Of a stretch of 64,000 bases of DNA, positions 26,192 through 35,097 are shown one piece after another. The first letter of the stretch is position 1. Each line of letters opens with the position of its first letter. Position numbers and translations under genes: made by a program. The stretch is from NCBI GenBank assembly GCA_937907415.1, contig CALCHY010000369.1:1-64000 (forward strand), in the 5' to 3' direction. This stretch comes from an uncultured Trueperaceae bacterium. GTDB lineage: Bacteria; Deinococcota; Deinococci; Deinococcales; Trueperaceae. Below the pieces are notes generated by a model. That model had not been told where the DNA came from. It did not search any database and saw only the letters and a list, made by a program, of their open reading frames with translations.

Positions 26192-26281
26192 GAGTTCGTG
26201 GGCGCCGCCTTCCCTAACGGGCGGGCGGCGCAACACCTACGAACCGAGCAGAAGCGCGCGACCCCCGCACAAGCAGGCCGC

Positions 26282-26356
26282 GCCAATGTAGCTCAGCGGT
26301 AGAGCAGCCGATTCGTAATCGGCAGGTCGTCGGTTCAAATCCGACCATTGGCTCCA
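26282..26356 (+). tRNA. tRNA-Thr (CGT)
   Basis: The acceptor pairs GCCAATG with CATTGGC. The anticodon stem GCCGA/TCGGC holds the loop TTCGTAA, giving anticodon CGT. The T-arm is TCGGTTCAAATCCGA. CCA is encoded. Confidence 0.95.
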
Positions 26357-26361
26357 CTGAG

Positions 26362-26397
26362 GAACCCCGTCCAGGCTGCAAGTGCTGGACGGGGTTC
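26362..26397 (+). terminator. Strong hairpin after the tRNA operon, terminator-like
   Basis: GAACCCCGTCCAG (26362-26374) and its exact complement (26385-26397) form a 13-bp stem with a 10-base loop, five bases after the tRNA-Thr CCA. There is no T-run, so termination by itself is uncertain; it could also guide 3' processing. Confidence 0.55.
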
Positions 26398-26526
26398 TCG
26401 CACGTAGCCTCTCGCGCCCCGGGTGGGCCGTTACGCCGCCCTCCGCCCGCGTCTCATAGTGAGCGCCGACGCCTGGAGAGGGGTGGCGTTGTTGGTGCGC
26501 CGCTACACGTGGGTGTAGTGTGGCGC

Positions 26527-27294
26527 GTGATGTCGTTTTCCTGGCGTTCTCTCGTTATCGGGTTGGCAGGCGGTTTCTTCGGCAGCATGGTCGGCCTTGG
26601 CGGCGCGGTCATCATCATTCCCTTGCTCACTGGCTGGGCCAAGGTCAGCCAGCACAAGGCCCACGCTACCAGCCTCGTCGCCGTCGTCTTCACCGGCCTC
26701 ATCGGGGCAGCGGCGTACGCGGGCGGTGGCGCGCTCGACTGGGGCATCGCCGTGCCCGTCGCCATCGCCGCCGTAATCACCTCGACGGTCGCCGCAGCGT
26801 ACTCGTCGCGCGTGCCTGCCGGGCTACTCAAGCGCATCTTCGGCGGGTTGTTGGTGGCCGCGGCCCTCGTGTTGATCCTCGGTTTCGAGATAAGCGGCCA
26901 GGGTATCGGTGGCGCGTGGCGCTTGCCTGCCGCCGTGGTGCTCGGCCTCATGTCTGGCACGCTTACGGGGCTGTTGGGCATCGGCGGCGGCGCCTTCGTC
27001 GTACCGCTGCTCGTGTTCGCCTTCGGACTCGACCAGCACCTCGCCCAAGGCACGAGCCTGGCCGTCATGATCCCTGCTGGTATAGCCGGCACGGTGGTTC
27101 ACGCCACCAACCGCCGCATCGACCTTCGGCTCGTCGTCGGGCTGATCATCGGCGTTGCCATCGGCGCTTTCGGTGGCGGCAAGTTGGCGTTGCTCACCCC
27201 GGAGCGGCCGCTGCAGATCATCTTCGGCATCATTCTCTTGTGGACGGGCGTGCGCTACCTCAGACCGACGCCGAAAGCGAGCAAGGCTAACTGA
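26527..27294 (+). CDS. TSUP-family (TauE/SafE) membrane permease
   Basis: This 255-residue membrane protein has two related halves of about four helices each, each opening with the family glycine motif: GLAGGFFGSMVGLGGAVIIIP near the N-terminus and MSGTLTGLLGIGGGAFVVPLL in the middle. TSUP proteins move sulfite, sulfonates or other small acids. GTG 26527 lies 7 bases after a TGTAGT -10-like box with TTGGTG upstream, so a leaderless mRNA is plausible; ATG 26530 is the next codon. It precedes an ABC transporter on the same strand. Confidence 0.9.
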   Translation: MMSFSWRSLVIGLAGGFFGSMVGLGGAVIIIPLLTGWAKVSQHKAHATSLVAVVFTGLIGAAAYAGGGALDWGIAVPVAIAAVITSTVAAAYSSRVPAGLLKRIFGGLLVAAALVLILGFEISGQGIGGAWRLPAAVVLGLMSGTLTGLLGIGGGAFVVPLLVFAFGLDQHLAQGTSLAVMIPAGIAGTVVHATNRRIDLRLVVGLIIGVAIGAFGGGKLALLTPERPLQIIFGIILLWTGVRYLRPTPKASKAN

Positions 27295-27329
27295 ACGGCG
27301 CGGCCTGAAGCCTGTTACAACTGGTGAGT

Positions 27330-29087
27330 ATGCCCGAGGCGCCGCGCACAAGACGAGGACCAGACCTCACTGTCAACCCGGTGTCCGCGGTTAGAGGCGG
27401 GCTGACGCCGTCGCTATGGGACCTACTCGCGTTCGCCACCCTGTTGGCGGTTTTCGTCCTCATCGGCTTCGGCACTCGCGGGGTCTTCGGTACCTTGGAG
27501 GAGTCGGCGGCCAAGGCCGTCTCCCTCGATCCACGCCAACTACCGTGGTTCGCGGCGCGCACGAGCCTGAGGATGATCATCGCGCTCGTCGTCTCGACCC
27601 TCTTCACCCTCGGCTACGCCACGCTGGCCGCGAAGAACCGCCGCGCCCGCACGTTCCTCTTGCCGCTCCTCGACATCCTGCAGTCCGTGCCCATCCTCGG
27701 CTTCGTCTCCGCCGTCGTCGTGCTGTTCATGAACCTAACGCCGGGGCGCGTGCTCGGCGCGGAGCTGGTTGCCGTCTTCGCCATCTTCACCAGCCAGGTC
27801 TGGAACATGACGTACAGCCTCTACCACTCGCTGATCACGGTGCCGCGCGAGCTAGAGGAGATGGCGCACTCGTTCCGCCTCAGTCCATGGATGAGGTTCT
27901 GGCGCGTCGAACTGCCGTTCGCCATGCCCGCGCTCGTGTGGAACGCCATGATGTCGATGTCGGGCGGCTGGTTCTTCGTCGTGGCTGCCGAGTCGATCTC
28001 CGTCGGGCGCTCCAGCGTTGCCCTGCCCGGCGTCGGCACGTACATCGCATCCGCATTGGGGGCCAGCGACCTCGGCGCGGTCGGCTGGGCGGTGCTAACG
28101 ATGGCCGTCGTGATCCTGCTGTACGACGTCTTCCTGTTCAGGCCGCTCGTGGCTTGGTCCTCGCGTTTCCATTACGACACCTCGGCCACCACTCAGGTGG
28201 CCCCACGCTCGTTGGTGCTTGAGGCCCTGCGCCGCGCGCGCTGGGTCAGCGCCATCCGCGGTCCACTCGCGCGGTTAGGCCGCGCCAGGCCTGGCGGGCG
28301 GGTGCAGCGGCCAATGGCTACGGCGCCGAGCGCCGCCATTATCAGGCGCACCGACCGGCTCTGGGGCGCGCTCGCCGCACTCGTCACCGTGGCAGCGCTC
28401 TGGTTGGTGGTGCGCTACCTCGCTACGGAGATCGCCTTCGACGAGGTCCTGCACGTCCTCCTCCTAGGTGTCTATACGATGCTGAGGGTGTTCGTGCTCG
28501 TCGCGCTCGCCAGCCTCATCTGGGTGCCGATCGGCGTGCAGGTGGGCCCGCGACCGCGGCTGACCGCGATCGTGCAGCCTTTGGCGCAGTTCTTCGCGGC
28601 GTTCCCGGCCAACCTGCTCTTCCCGGTGGCGGTGTGGGCCATCGTCCGATACCAGCTAGACCCCAACATCTGGCTCAGCCCCCTCATGATCCTCGGATCG
28701 CAGTGGTACATCCTTTTCAACGTCACGGCCGGGGCTTCCGGTATTCCGGGTGAGCTGCGGGACGTGAGCGCCAACCTGCAGCTCAAGGGCGGGCTGTGGT
28801 GGCGCAAGCTAGCGCTGCCCGCCGTTTTCCCAACCTTCATCACGGGCGCCATCACGGCGTCAGGCGGCGCCTGGAACGCCAGCATCGTCGCCGAGTTCGT
28901 ACACTGGGGCGACACGACGGTCGAGGCGGCCGGCCTTGGGACGTACATCGTGGCCGCCACGAACGCTGGCGATCAACCGCGCATCATCCTCGGCATCGCG
29001 GTCATGAGCCTCTTCGTGATCGTCACCAATCGGGCCATCTGGCAGCCATTACAGCGGCGCGCGAGCGAACGCTTCCGGTTAGCGTGA
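27330..29087 (+). CDS. ABC transporter permease with two fused BPD-type domains
   Basis: This 585-residue membrane protein carries two binding-protein-dependent permease domains in one chain, about residues 20-290 and 330-580. Each has its own EAA-type loop (ELEEMAHSFRLSPW and ELRDVSANLQLKG), so one protein can build the whole channel. It matches the nitrate/sulfonate importer family. The start is taken as ATG 27330, 8 bases after TACAAC; GTG 27324 is also in frame. The ATPase follows after 8 bases. No binding protein is encoded nearby. Confidence 0.88.
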   Translation: MPEAPRTRRGPDLTVNPVSAVRGGLTPSLWDLLAFATLLAVFVLIGFGTRGVFGTLEESAAKAVSLDPRQLPWFAARTSLRMIIALVVSTLFTLGYATLAAKNRRARTFLLPLLDILQSVPILGFVSAVVVLFMNLTPGRVLGAELVAVFAIFTSQVWNMTYSLYHSLITVPRELEEMAHSFRLSPWMRFWRVELPFAMPALVWNAMMSMSGGWFFVVAAESISVGRSSVALPGVGTYIASALGASDLGAVGWAVLTMAVVILLYDVFLFRPLVAWSSRFHYDTSATTQVAPRSLVLEALRRARWVSAIRGPLARLGRARPGGRVQRPMATAPSAAIIRRTDRLWGALAALVTVAALWLVVRYLATEIAFDEVLHVLLLGVYTMLRVFVLVALASLIWVPIGVQVGPRPRLTAIVQPLAQFFAAFPANLLFPVAVWAIVRYQLDPNIWLSPLMILGSQWYILFNVTAGASGIPGELRDVSANLQLKGGLWWRKLALPAVFPTFITGAITASGGAWNASIVAEFVHWGDTTVEAAGLGTYIVAATNAGDQPRIILGIAVMSLFVIVTNRAIWQPLQRRASERFRLA

Positions 29088-29095
29088 GGTGAGTT

Positions 29096-30403
29096 GTGAC
29101 GACCCGGGTAACAGTTCGGCTCGAGGGCGTAGGCAAGAGCTTCGAGCGCGCCGGCGCCAAGCCGCTTGCCGTACTCGAGGGTGTAGACCTCGAGTTGCGG
29201 CACGGTGAGATCCTTGGCATCCTCGGGCGCTCAGGTTCGGGCAAGAGCACGCTGCTACGCATGATCGCCGGTTTGACGCCAGCTACGAGCGGCGCGGTGA
29301 CGTTCAACGGCAAGCCTGTGACGGGGCCACCGCCGGGAGTAGCCATGGTGTTCCAGAGTTTCGCGCTGATGCCGTGGCTTACCGTGCTGGAGAACGTGCA
29401 GCTCGGGCTGGAGGCGCTAGGCACCCCGGCGGCGGAAGTGCGTTCGCGTTCGGTCGCCGCGATCGACCTCATCGGGCTCGACGGCTTCGAGCAGGCCTAC
29501 CCGCGGGAGCTATCGGGTGGCATGCGCCAACGCGTTGGCATCGCCAGAGCGCTGGTCGTCAACCCGGAAGTGCTCCTCATGGACGAACCGTTCTCCGCCC
29601 TCGACGTCCTGACCGCGGAAACGCTGCGCACGGACCTGCTCGACCTGTGGAGCGCCGGGAACCTGCCGATCGGCACCATCGTGCTGGTCACGCACTCGAT
29701 CGAGGAAGCCGTGCTCATGTGCGACCGCGTAGTGGTGTTCTCGAGCAAGCCGGGGCGCGTCGTGGCCGAACTGCCGATAGAACTACCGCGCCCGCGCGAC
29801 CGTACAGACCAGGAGTTCGCGCACCTCGTCGAGCGCCTCTACGCCGAACTCGCTGGCGGGCTGGGCGCCGCGGCGCCACGTCACGTGGCCACCAAAGCGG
29901 TCAAGGCGCCGCTTTCCACCCACCTGCCGGAAGTGTCGACTGGCCTCATGGCCGGCCTCCTCGAGGCGCTAGACGCTCCGCCGTTCTCCGGCCGCGCCGA
30001 CCTGCCGGTGCTAGCCACCACCTTGCGCATGGAGGTCGACGATCTCTTCCCGGTCGCCGACGTACTGCACCTCCTCGGGTTCGGTCGCCTCGAAGGTGGT
30101 GACCTCGTCCTCACCAACTTGGGCTCGCAGTTCGCGGAGGCGGACGTCGACGAGCGCAAGGAGCTCTTCGGCCGCCAGCTGATCGCCAACGTCGAGCTGA
30201 TCGGCCACGTGCTGCAGGTGCTAAACGAGCGCAGCGACCACCGCGCGCCTTACGCCCGCTTCAGTGCGGAACTCGAGGACCACCTCGCCCCGTTCGCGGC
30301 GGAGGAGACGCTGCGCACCGCCATCACCTGGGGTAGGTATGCCGAACTCCTCAGTTACGACGACCGGTCTCATATGCTTGGACTAGAGGACGTGACGGCA
30401 TGA
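29096..30403 (+). CDS. ABC ATPase, nitrate/sulfonate type, with C-terminal AAA-associated domain
   Basis: This 435-residue ATPase has Walker [11 protein letters not shown]-loop [14 protein letters not shown], signature [15 protein letters not shown] and Walker [13 protein letters not shown] in the first 260 residues. A second domain from about residue 275 to 430 ([43 protein letters not shown]) matches the AAA-associated C-terminal domain found in a subset of such ATPases. GTG start. It is paired with the fused permease upstream and overlaps the next gene by ATGA. The C-terminal domain may sense a ligand or signal; that is inferred. Confidence 0.9.
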   Translation: MTTRVTVRLEGVGKSFERAGAKPLAVLEGVDLELRHGEILGILGRSGSGKSTLLRMIAGLTPATSGAVTFNGKPVTGPPPGVAMVFQSFALMPWLTVLENVQLGLEALGTPAAEVRSRSVAAIDLIGLDGFEQAYPRELSGGMRQRVGIARALVVNPEVLLMDEPFSALDVLTAETLRTDLLDLWSAGNLPIGTIVLVTHSIEEAVLMCDRVVVFSSKPGRVVAELPIELPRPRDRTDQEFAHLVERLYAELAGGLGAAAPRHVATKAVKAPLSTHLPEVSTGLMAGLLEALDAPPFSGRADLPVLATTLRMEVDDLFPVADVLHLLGFGRLEGGDLVLTNLGSQFAEADVDERKELFGRQLIANVELIGHVLQVLNERSDHRAPYARFSAELEDHLAPFAAEETLRTAITWGRYAELLSYDDRSHMLGLEDVTA

Positions 30404-31080
30404 GTTCAACTGCTGTGCACCGTAAGTCCGGGTTACGCGAACCAGTCAACGCCATAACGCACATGGTTGGAGCCGGGCTGGCGCTGGCCGCGACCGTGGC
30501 GTTGGTCGTGCTGGCTTGGGGCAACGGGCTGGCGTTGGTGGCGTTCATCGTCTACGGCCTGTCGTCAGTCATACTGTTCACCGCGAGCACCTTGCTGCAC
30601 GCCATCACGGCCGAGCCGCCAGTCGAGCGCTGGCTCAGGCGCCTCGACCACGGCGCCATCTACCTGCTCATCGCTGGTTCCTACACGCCCATAACCTTGG
30701 TGGCGCTGCAGCCGGAGTACGCGACGTGGGGTTGGTCGCTCTTCGGGCTCGTGTGGCTGTGCGCGGTTGGCGGCCTGCTCTTCAAGACGTTCTGGCTGGG
30801 AGCACCGCGCTGGCTGAGCACTGCGCTCTACCTGGCGATGGGGTGGCTCCTCGTCATTGCCATCGTGCCCGTAGCGCGCTCGCTAGGCACGACCAACATG
30901 GTGTTCTTGGCGTTGGGTGGGGTGTTCTATAGCGTTGGCGCCGTCATCTACGGCGGCAAACGGCCCAAGTTGTGGCCCAACGTGTTCGGCTACCACGAGC
31001 TTTGGCACTTGTTCGTTCTAGCGGGTTGGGGTAGCCATCTCGTGATTATGCTGCGCCTCGCAGCCGCCGCTGGTGCGTGA
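30400..31080 (+). CDS. Hemolysin III / PAQR-family membrane protein
   Basis: This 226-residue protein has about seven membrane helices and the family residues: [19 protein letters not shown] at the N-terminus, [24 protein letters not shown], and the C-terminal [12 protein letters not shown] with the histidines that bind zinc in PAQR proteins. Bacterial members are called hemolysin III; their enzyme activity (possibly lipid hydrolysis) is not settled. It is coupled to the ABC ATPase by an ATGA overlap. Confidence 0.93.
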   Translation: MSSTAVHRKSGLREPVNAITHMVGAGLALAATVALVVLAWGNGLALVAFIVYGLSSVILFTASTLLHAITAEPPVERWLRRLDHGAIYLLIAGSYTPITLVALQPEYATWGWSLFGLVWLCAVGGLLFKTFWLGAPRWLSTALYLAMGWLLVIAIVPVARSLGTTNMVFLALGGVFYSVGAVIYGGKRPKLWPNVFGYHELWHLFVLAGWGSHLVIMLRLAAAAGA

Positions 31081-31101
31081 GAGGCGCAGTCGCTAACGCA
31101 A

Positions 31102-32649
31102 CTAGAAGCGCTCGGTGATGCTCTTCATCTCCATGAAGTTCTTGAGGTAGTCGGGGCCGCCGGCCTTGGTGTTCGAGCCGGACATCTTGAAGCCGCCGAA
31201 CGGCTGCACGCCGACGAGCGCGCCCGTGATCTTCCTGTTGAGGTAGAGGTTGCCTGCCTGGAAGTCGGCACGGGCGCGGGCGAGGCGCTCACGGTCCTTG
31301 CTGATCACGCCACCCGTTAATGCGTAGACGCTGCCGTTGACGATCTCGAGGGCGTGGTCGAAGTCGCGGGCGCGCAGCACGGACAGGACTGGACCGAAGA
31401 TCTCGTCGCACGCGATGCTTGCACCTACCGGCACGTCAGCGAACACGGTAGGGGCGATGTACCAACCGTTGCCCTCGGCCGCCGTTCCGCCTGCCACCAG
31501 GCGCGCTTCAGACTTGCCAGCCTCGATGTAACCCAAGATCTTCTGGTACTGGCGCTCGTTGATGACCGCCGCCACGTCGTGGTTCTCGTCGGCCGGGCCG
31601 ATGCTCAGCTTCTCCGTTAGGACGCGGACGCGCTCGACGACTTCGTCGTGAACCTCGTCGATGACGATGAGGCGGCTCAACGCCGAGCACTTCTGGCCCT
31701 GGAAGCCGAAGGCGCTCGTGACGGCCGCCTGGGCCGCGAGCTCGAGATCGGCCGTCTCGTCAACCACGAGGGCGTCCTTGCCGCCCATCTCGAGGAAGGT
31801 GCGTTTCAGCCACGACTGCCCTGGCTGCACCTTGGCTGCGCGCTCGAAGATGCGCACGCCAGTGGCGACCGAGCCGGTGAAGTTGATGAAGCGCGTGCGC
31901 GGGTGGTCGACGAGAGCGTCGCCAAGTACGGCGTCGTCGCCCGTCAGCAGGTTGATGACGCCGGCGGGGAAGCCAGCCTCAGCCACGAGCTCCATGAACT
32001 TGGCGCCGATGATCGGCGTGGCGGGCGACGGCTTGATGATGACCGTGTTGCCGACCACGACGGGCCCAACGGCGGTGCCGACCAAGATCGCGAGGAGGAA
32101 GTTCCACGGCGGGATGACCAAGCCGACGCCCATCGGCTGGAACACCGTAGTGTTCTCCTCGCCCGGGTAGTCGTAAGTCGGCAGCGGCTCGGCCAGCGGC
32201 AGGGCGATGCGGGCGTAGTACTCGCAGAAGTCGATGGCCTCCGCCACGTCTGCTATGGCCTCGAGGTAGTTCTTGGAGGCCTCGAAGACGAGCCAAGCGG
32301 CGAGCTCGTCGCGTCTGCGACGCATTATCGCGGCCAGTTTCACGAGGAGGCGTGCGCGGTCGGCCATACTCCAGCGCGACCAGGTGCCGTACGCCAGCCA
32401 GGCGGCGTCCATGGCCAACTCGATCTCACGAGGACCAGCCTTGCTTGCCCGCCCCACGAGGCGGTCCTTGCGCGAGGGGTCGTATGACTCGAGGTACTCC
32501 CCAGTTGTAACGGGCGCACCGCCGATGGTAAGCGGGTAATCGCGGCCCAACTGGCCGCGCACGGACTCGAGCGCCTCCTTGAACGCGGCGAGAGTCGCGG
32601 GGTCCGAGTAATCGGCGAAAGGTTCGTTACGGTATGGCTCGAAGAGCAT
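31102..32649 (-). CDS. pruA: 1-pyrroline-5-carboxylate dehydrogenase
   Basis: This 515-residue aldehyde dehydrogenase oxidises pyrroline-5-carboxylate (glutamate semialdehyde) to glutamate with NAD. It has the WNFLLAILVGTAVGPVVVGN cofactor region, FTGSVATG, the glutamate in LEMGGKDALVV and the catalytic cysteine in GQKCSALSR. Length and the N-terminal FADYSDPATLAAFKEAL match the RocA/PruA type. GGGAGGAG precedes the ATG. It follows proline dehydrogenase by 59 bases and completes proline breakdown. Confidence 0.95.
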   Translation of the reverse strand: MLFEPYRNEPFADYSDPATLAAFKEALESVRGQLGRDYPLTIGGAPVTTGEYLESYDPSRKDRLVGRASKAGPREIELAMDAAWLAYGTWSRWSMADRARLLVKLAAIMRRRRDELAAWLVFEASKNYLEAIADVAEAIDFCEYYARIALPLAEPLPTYDYPGEENTTVFQPMGVGLVIPPWNFLLAILVGTAVGPVVVGNTVIIKPSPATPIIGAKFMELVAEAGFPAGVINLLTGDDAVLGDALVDHPRTRFINFTGSVATGVRIFERAAKVQPGQSWLKRTFLEMGGKDALVVDETADLELAAQAAVTSAFGFQGQKCSALSRLIVIDEVHDEVVERVRVLTEKLSIGPADENHDVAAVINERQYQKILGYIEAGKSEARLVAGGTAAEGNGWYIAPTVFADVPVGASIACDEIFGPVLSVLRARDFDHALEIVNGSVYALTGGVISKDRERLARARADFQAGNLYLNRKITGALVGVQPFGGFKMSGSNTKAGGPDYLKNFMEMKSITERF

Positions 32650-32708
32650 GATGGTCTCCTCCCGAGAGCGTCCGCGCCGGTACGACGGACGTGGTCCTGC
32701 TGTGGTGG

Positions 32709-33650
32709 TCAGCCGAACAGGCCGCGCACCACGAACGCTAGGTTGGCGGGGCGCTCGGCAAGTCGCCGACTGAAGTAGCCGTACCAGTCCGCACCGAACG
32801 GTACGTACACGCGGACGGGTACCCCCTGACCACTGAGGCGCTCCTGCAGTTGCGGTCTCACGCCGAAGAGCATCTGCACCTCGTGATGCTCGGGGCCAAG
32901 CTTGGCGCCCTTGGCGTAAGCGATCAGTTCGCGCAGTAGCCCCTCGTCGTGGGTGCCGATGTTGAGCTTCAGGCCGCCAGCAAGCGCCTGGTATGCCAGG
33001 TCGCGGTAGGCGTCCGCGACGCGGCTGACGTCCTGGATGGCGTCCGTCGGCGCCTCGCGGTATGCCCCCTTGACCAGCCGCAGGCCAGTGATGCTCGAGA
33101 ACTCCGACGCTAGAGCGAGCATGCGCGCGAGGTCGTCCGGGGTGCGGTGCAGGTAACTCTGCAGCACGGTGCTGACGTGGTGGTGCCCAGCTCGGCGCAG
33201 GCGCTCATAGAGATCGAGGGTCCGGTCAACGTACGGGACGTTCTCCATGTCGAGGCAGACGTGGCCGCCGAGACTGCCGACGACGCCAACGACGTGCTCG
33301 GCCAACTCCCACGCCAACTCGCTGCTTACGCCGAGGCCGAGCTGCGTTGGCTTGACGCTCAGGTAAGGCTCGACGCCGGCAGCGTGCGCGACCCGCACGC
33401 TCTCCTCGATCGCGCGCGCCGTCCCGCGAGCAGCGGCCTCGGTGCCAACGAACTCACCGAGCAAGTCGAGGATGATCCCGCGGCCGCTAGCCTGGATCTT
33501 GAGGAGCGCCGGCACCGCCGTGGCGGCATCCTGACCAGCGACGAACCGCCCAACGCCGACGCGCCACCCATAACGGCTGATCGTCGCCTTGACGAACGGG
33601 GCGTCTGCCACGCCGAGGGTGATGTTGCGGTAAAGGGCTGCTGAGTTCAT
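32709..33650 (-). CDS. Proline dehydrogenase (monofunctional)
   Basis: This 313-residue FAD enzyme oxidises proline to pyrroline-5-carboxylate. It has the (beta-alpha)8 barrel motifs EPYLSVKPTQLGLG, HVCLDMEN, LRLVKGAYRE, LNIGTHDE and the C-terminal YVPFGADWYGYFSRRLAER. The short single-domain form is that of Thermus and Deinococcus. ATG 33650 is preceded by GAGGTGA and by a -10-like TACAAT (33668-33663); the frame open further upstream is not coding. It is first in a two-gene operon with the dehydrogenase. Confidence 0.94.
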   Translation of the reverse strand: MNSAALYRNITLGVADAPFVKATISRYGWRVGVGRFVAGQDAATAVPALLKIQASGRGIILDLLGEFVGTEAAARGTARAIEESVRVAHAAGVEPYLSVKPTQLGLGVSSELAWELAEHVVGVVGSLGGHVCLDMENVPYVDRTLDLYERLRRAGHHHVSTVLQSYLHRTPDDLARMLALASEFSSITGLRLVKGAYREAPTDAIQDVSRVADAYRDLAYQALAGGLKLNIGTHDEGLLRELIAYAKGAKLGPEHHEVQMLFGVRPQLQERLSGQGVPVRVYVPFGADWYGYFSRRLAERPANLAFVVRGLFG

Positions 33651-33705
33651 CGCGTCACCTCGATTGTAACCAGGGGAGCCGACCGCGCCCGTCCGCGCGA
33701 GCAGT

Positions 33706-33719
33706 CGAGTAAACATTCG
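33706..33719. promoter_or_regulatory. Dyad CGAGTAAACATTCG upstream of proline dehydrogenase
   Basis: This 14-bp near-palindrome lies 56 bp before the proline dehydrogenase start, in the divergent spacer. It matches a second copy at 33838-33851 at 12 of 14 positions and shares the flanking GT. Confidence 0.5.
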
Positions 33720-33837
33720 AACAGTGGCAACAGGGGTGACGCTGCTACCTTGAAGGCAGCGTGTGAGGGCGGGTCCGAGCCTCGAAGCGAGGCGCGAACG
33801 CCGCTCGGTCGCCACCTGGAGGGCCAGCCGCAGATGT

Positions 33838-33851
33838 CGAGTAACCACTCG
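33838..33851. promoter_or_regulatory. Dyad CGAGTAACCACTCG upstream of the divergent phosphatase gene
   Basis: This is a perfect 5-bp inverted repeat (CGAGT/ACTCG) with a 4-base centre, 39 bp before the phosphatase GTG. Together with the copy at 33706 it marks the divergent spacer as a likely site for one regulator. Confidence 0.5.
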
Positions 33852-33889
33852 CTGTTCTCACACGACTACAACACTAACGGGGCCAGACC

Positions 33890-34456
33890 GTGAGGCTTTA
33901 TTGTGTTCGCCACGGCGAAACTGACTGGGGCTTAGTGGAGTCGCGCGGCGCCAAGGGATGGGCGAAGGATTTCGCGCCCCTAACCGCGCTTGGCCGCTTG
34001 CAGATCGACACCATCGCCCGGGACTACCGGTTGCAGGAGGCGGAGGCCATCCTGTGCAGCACTTACACCCGAGCGCTTGAATCAGGAGCGCTCCTCAGTC
34101 GTGCCCTCAACAAGCCGTTGTTCGTCGAGCACGACTTGCACGAGTGGCTCCCGCAGAAGGACCCGTTCGGTGAGATCGACCCTAAGTCGTTCGAGCGCGC
34201 ACGCCAGAGCCTGTCGGGCACCCGTATCGAGGAAGATGCGCCGTGGGAGTCGCTGCAAGAGGTGCGCACCCGCGTCCTGGACGTGCTGCGGCGTTACCGG
34301 CGCTTCCAGTCGCTCGTGGTGGTGACGCATGGGGTCGTGATCGGTAGCCTCGCCGGCGTGCAACGCCTAGTCGACCACGCTGAGATCGTGCCGTTCGACC
34401 TCGACCTCGACCAACCGCTTGCGCCTGTCACGATGCGCCCTGGCGTCGTCAGGTGA
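33890..34456 (+). CDS. Histidine phosphatase family protein
   Basis: This 188-residue protein has the phosphohistidine motif CVRHGETDW at the N-terminus and the second catalytic histidine in VVVTHGVVIG near residue 145. The ILCSTYTRALESG segment carries the usual arginine. Substrates range from sugar phosphates to phosphohistidine; not decided. GTG start. Its stop overlaps the GNAT gene by GTGA. It is divergent from proline dehydrogenase across a spacer with two dyads. Confidence 0.88.
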   Translation: MRLYCVRHGETDWGLVESRGAKGWAKDFAPLTALGRLQIDTIARDYRLQEAEAILCSTYTRALESGALLSRALNKPLFVEHDLHEWLPQKDPFGEIDPKSFERARQSLSGTRIEEDAPWESLQEVRTRVLDVLRRYRRFQSLVVVTHGVVIGSLAGVQRLVDHAEIVPFDLDLDQPLAPVTMRPGVVR

Positions 34457-35070
34457 CGAAGGCGCTGCCTTCCAACAGGGTGCTGGTCGGCGACCTCGTG
34501 CGCCTCGAGCCGCTTACGCGCGCGCACGTGCCCGCGCTGCTCGAGATCGCGTTCGCTCACCCTGAGGAGTTCCGGCTCACCTCGACCCCCACCAACGACG
34601 CGGCCGCGGAGGCGTACTTCGGGCCCGTCTTCGAGCAGCAGGCGCTAGGTGAGGCGCACCCAGTAGCGGTGATAGACGCTGCAGGGCGAGTGGTCGGCAC
34701 GAGCAGGCTTAGCGAGGTCAACTTCAAGCACATGCGCTGCGAGCTTGGCTTCTCCTGGTACGACCCGGCCCTGTTCCGGACAGGCGTGAACATCGAATCG
34801 AAGCTCCTCATGCTGCGCTTCGCTTTCGAGGACCTCGGCATGCACCGCGTGCAGATCCACACGGACAGCCGCAACGTGCGCTCGCAACGCGCCATCCTTG
34901 CGCTGGGAGCCCGCTTCGAAGGGGTGCTGCGCCGCCACCAGGTCGCCAAGGACGGTTACGTCCGCGACACCCTCGTTTACGGCATAACGGACCTCGACTG
35001 GCCGGAAGTCGAGCCGCACCTCGAGGCGCGCCTCGCCAAGCGCATCGCGCAAGGCCCGAACGCCGCCTGA
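34453..35070 (+). CDS. GNAT-family N-acetyltransferase (RimJ/RimL type)
   Basis: This 205-residue protein begins with LVGDLVRLEPLTRAHVPALLEIA and has the acetyl-CoA region (FRTGVNIESKLLMLRFAFEDLGMHRVQI, then DSRNVRSQRAILALGARFEG), as in RimJ/RimL acetyltransferases. The substrate is probably an amino group on a protein or small molecule. It is coupled to the phosphatase by a GTGA overlap and converges with the Crp/Fnr gene. Confidence 0.88.
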   Translation: MTKALPSNRVLVGDLVRLEPLTRAHVPALLEIAFAHPEEFRLTSTPTNDAAAEAYFGPVFEQQALGEAHPVAVIDAAGRVVGTSRLSEVNFKHMRCELGFSWYDPALFRTGVNIESKLLMLRFAFEDLGMHRVQIHTDSRNVRSQRAILALGARFEGVLRRHQVAKDGYVRDTLVYGITDLDWPEVEPHLEARLAKRIAQGPNAA

Positions 35071-35097
35071 CGCCGCCGAAACTTAGCCTGCCTGTGG

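Noticed and set aside
31648..32487. 279-codon plus-strand frame opposite the P5C dehydrogenase gene
   Set aside because: Antisense shadow; the minus-strand product is a complete aldehyde dehydrogenase.
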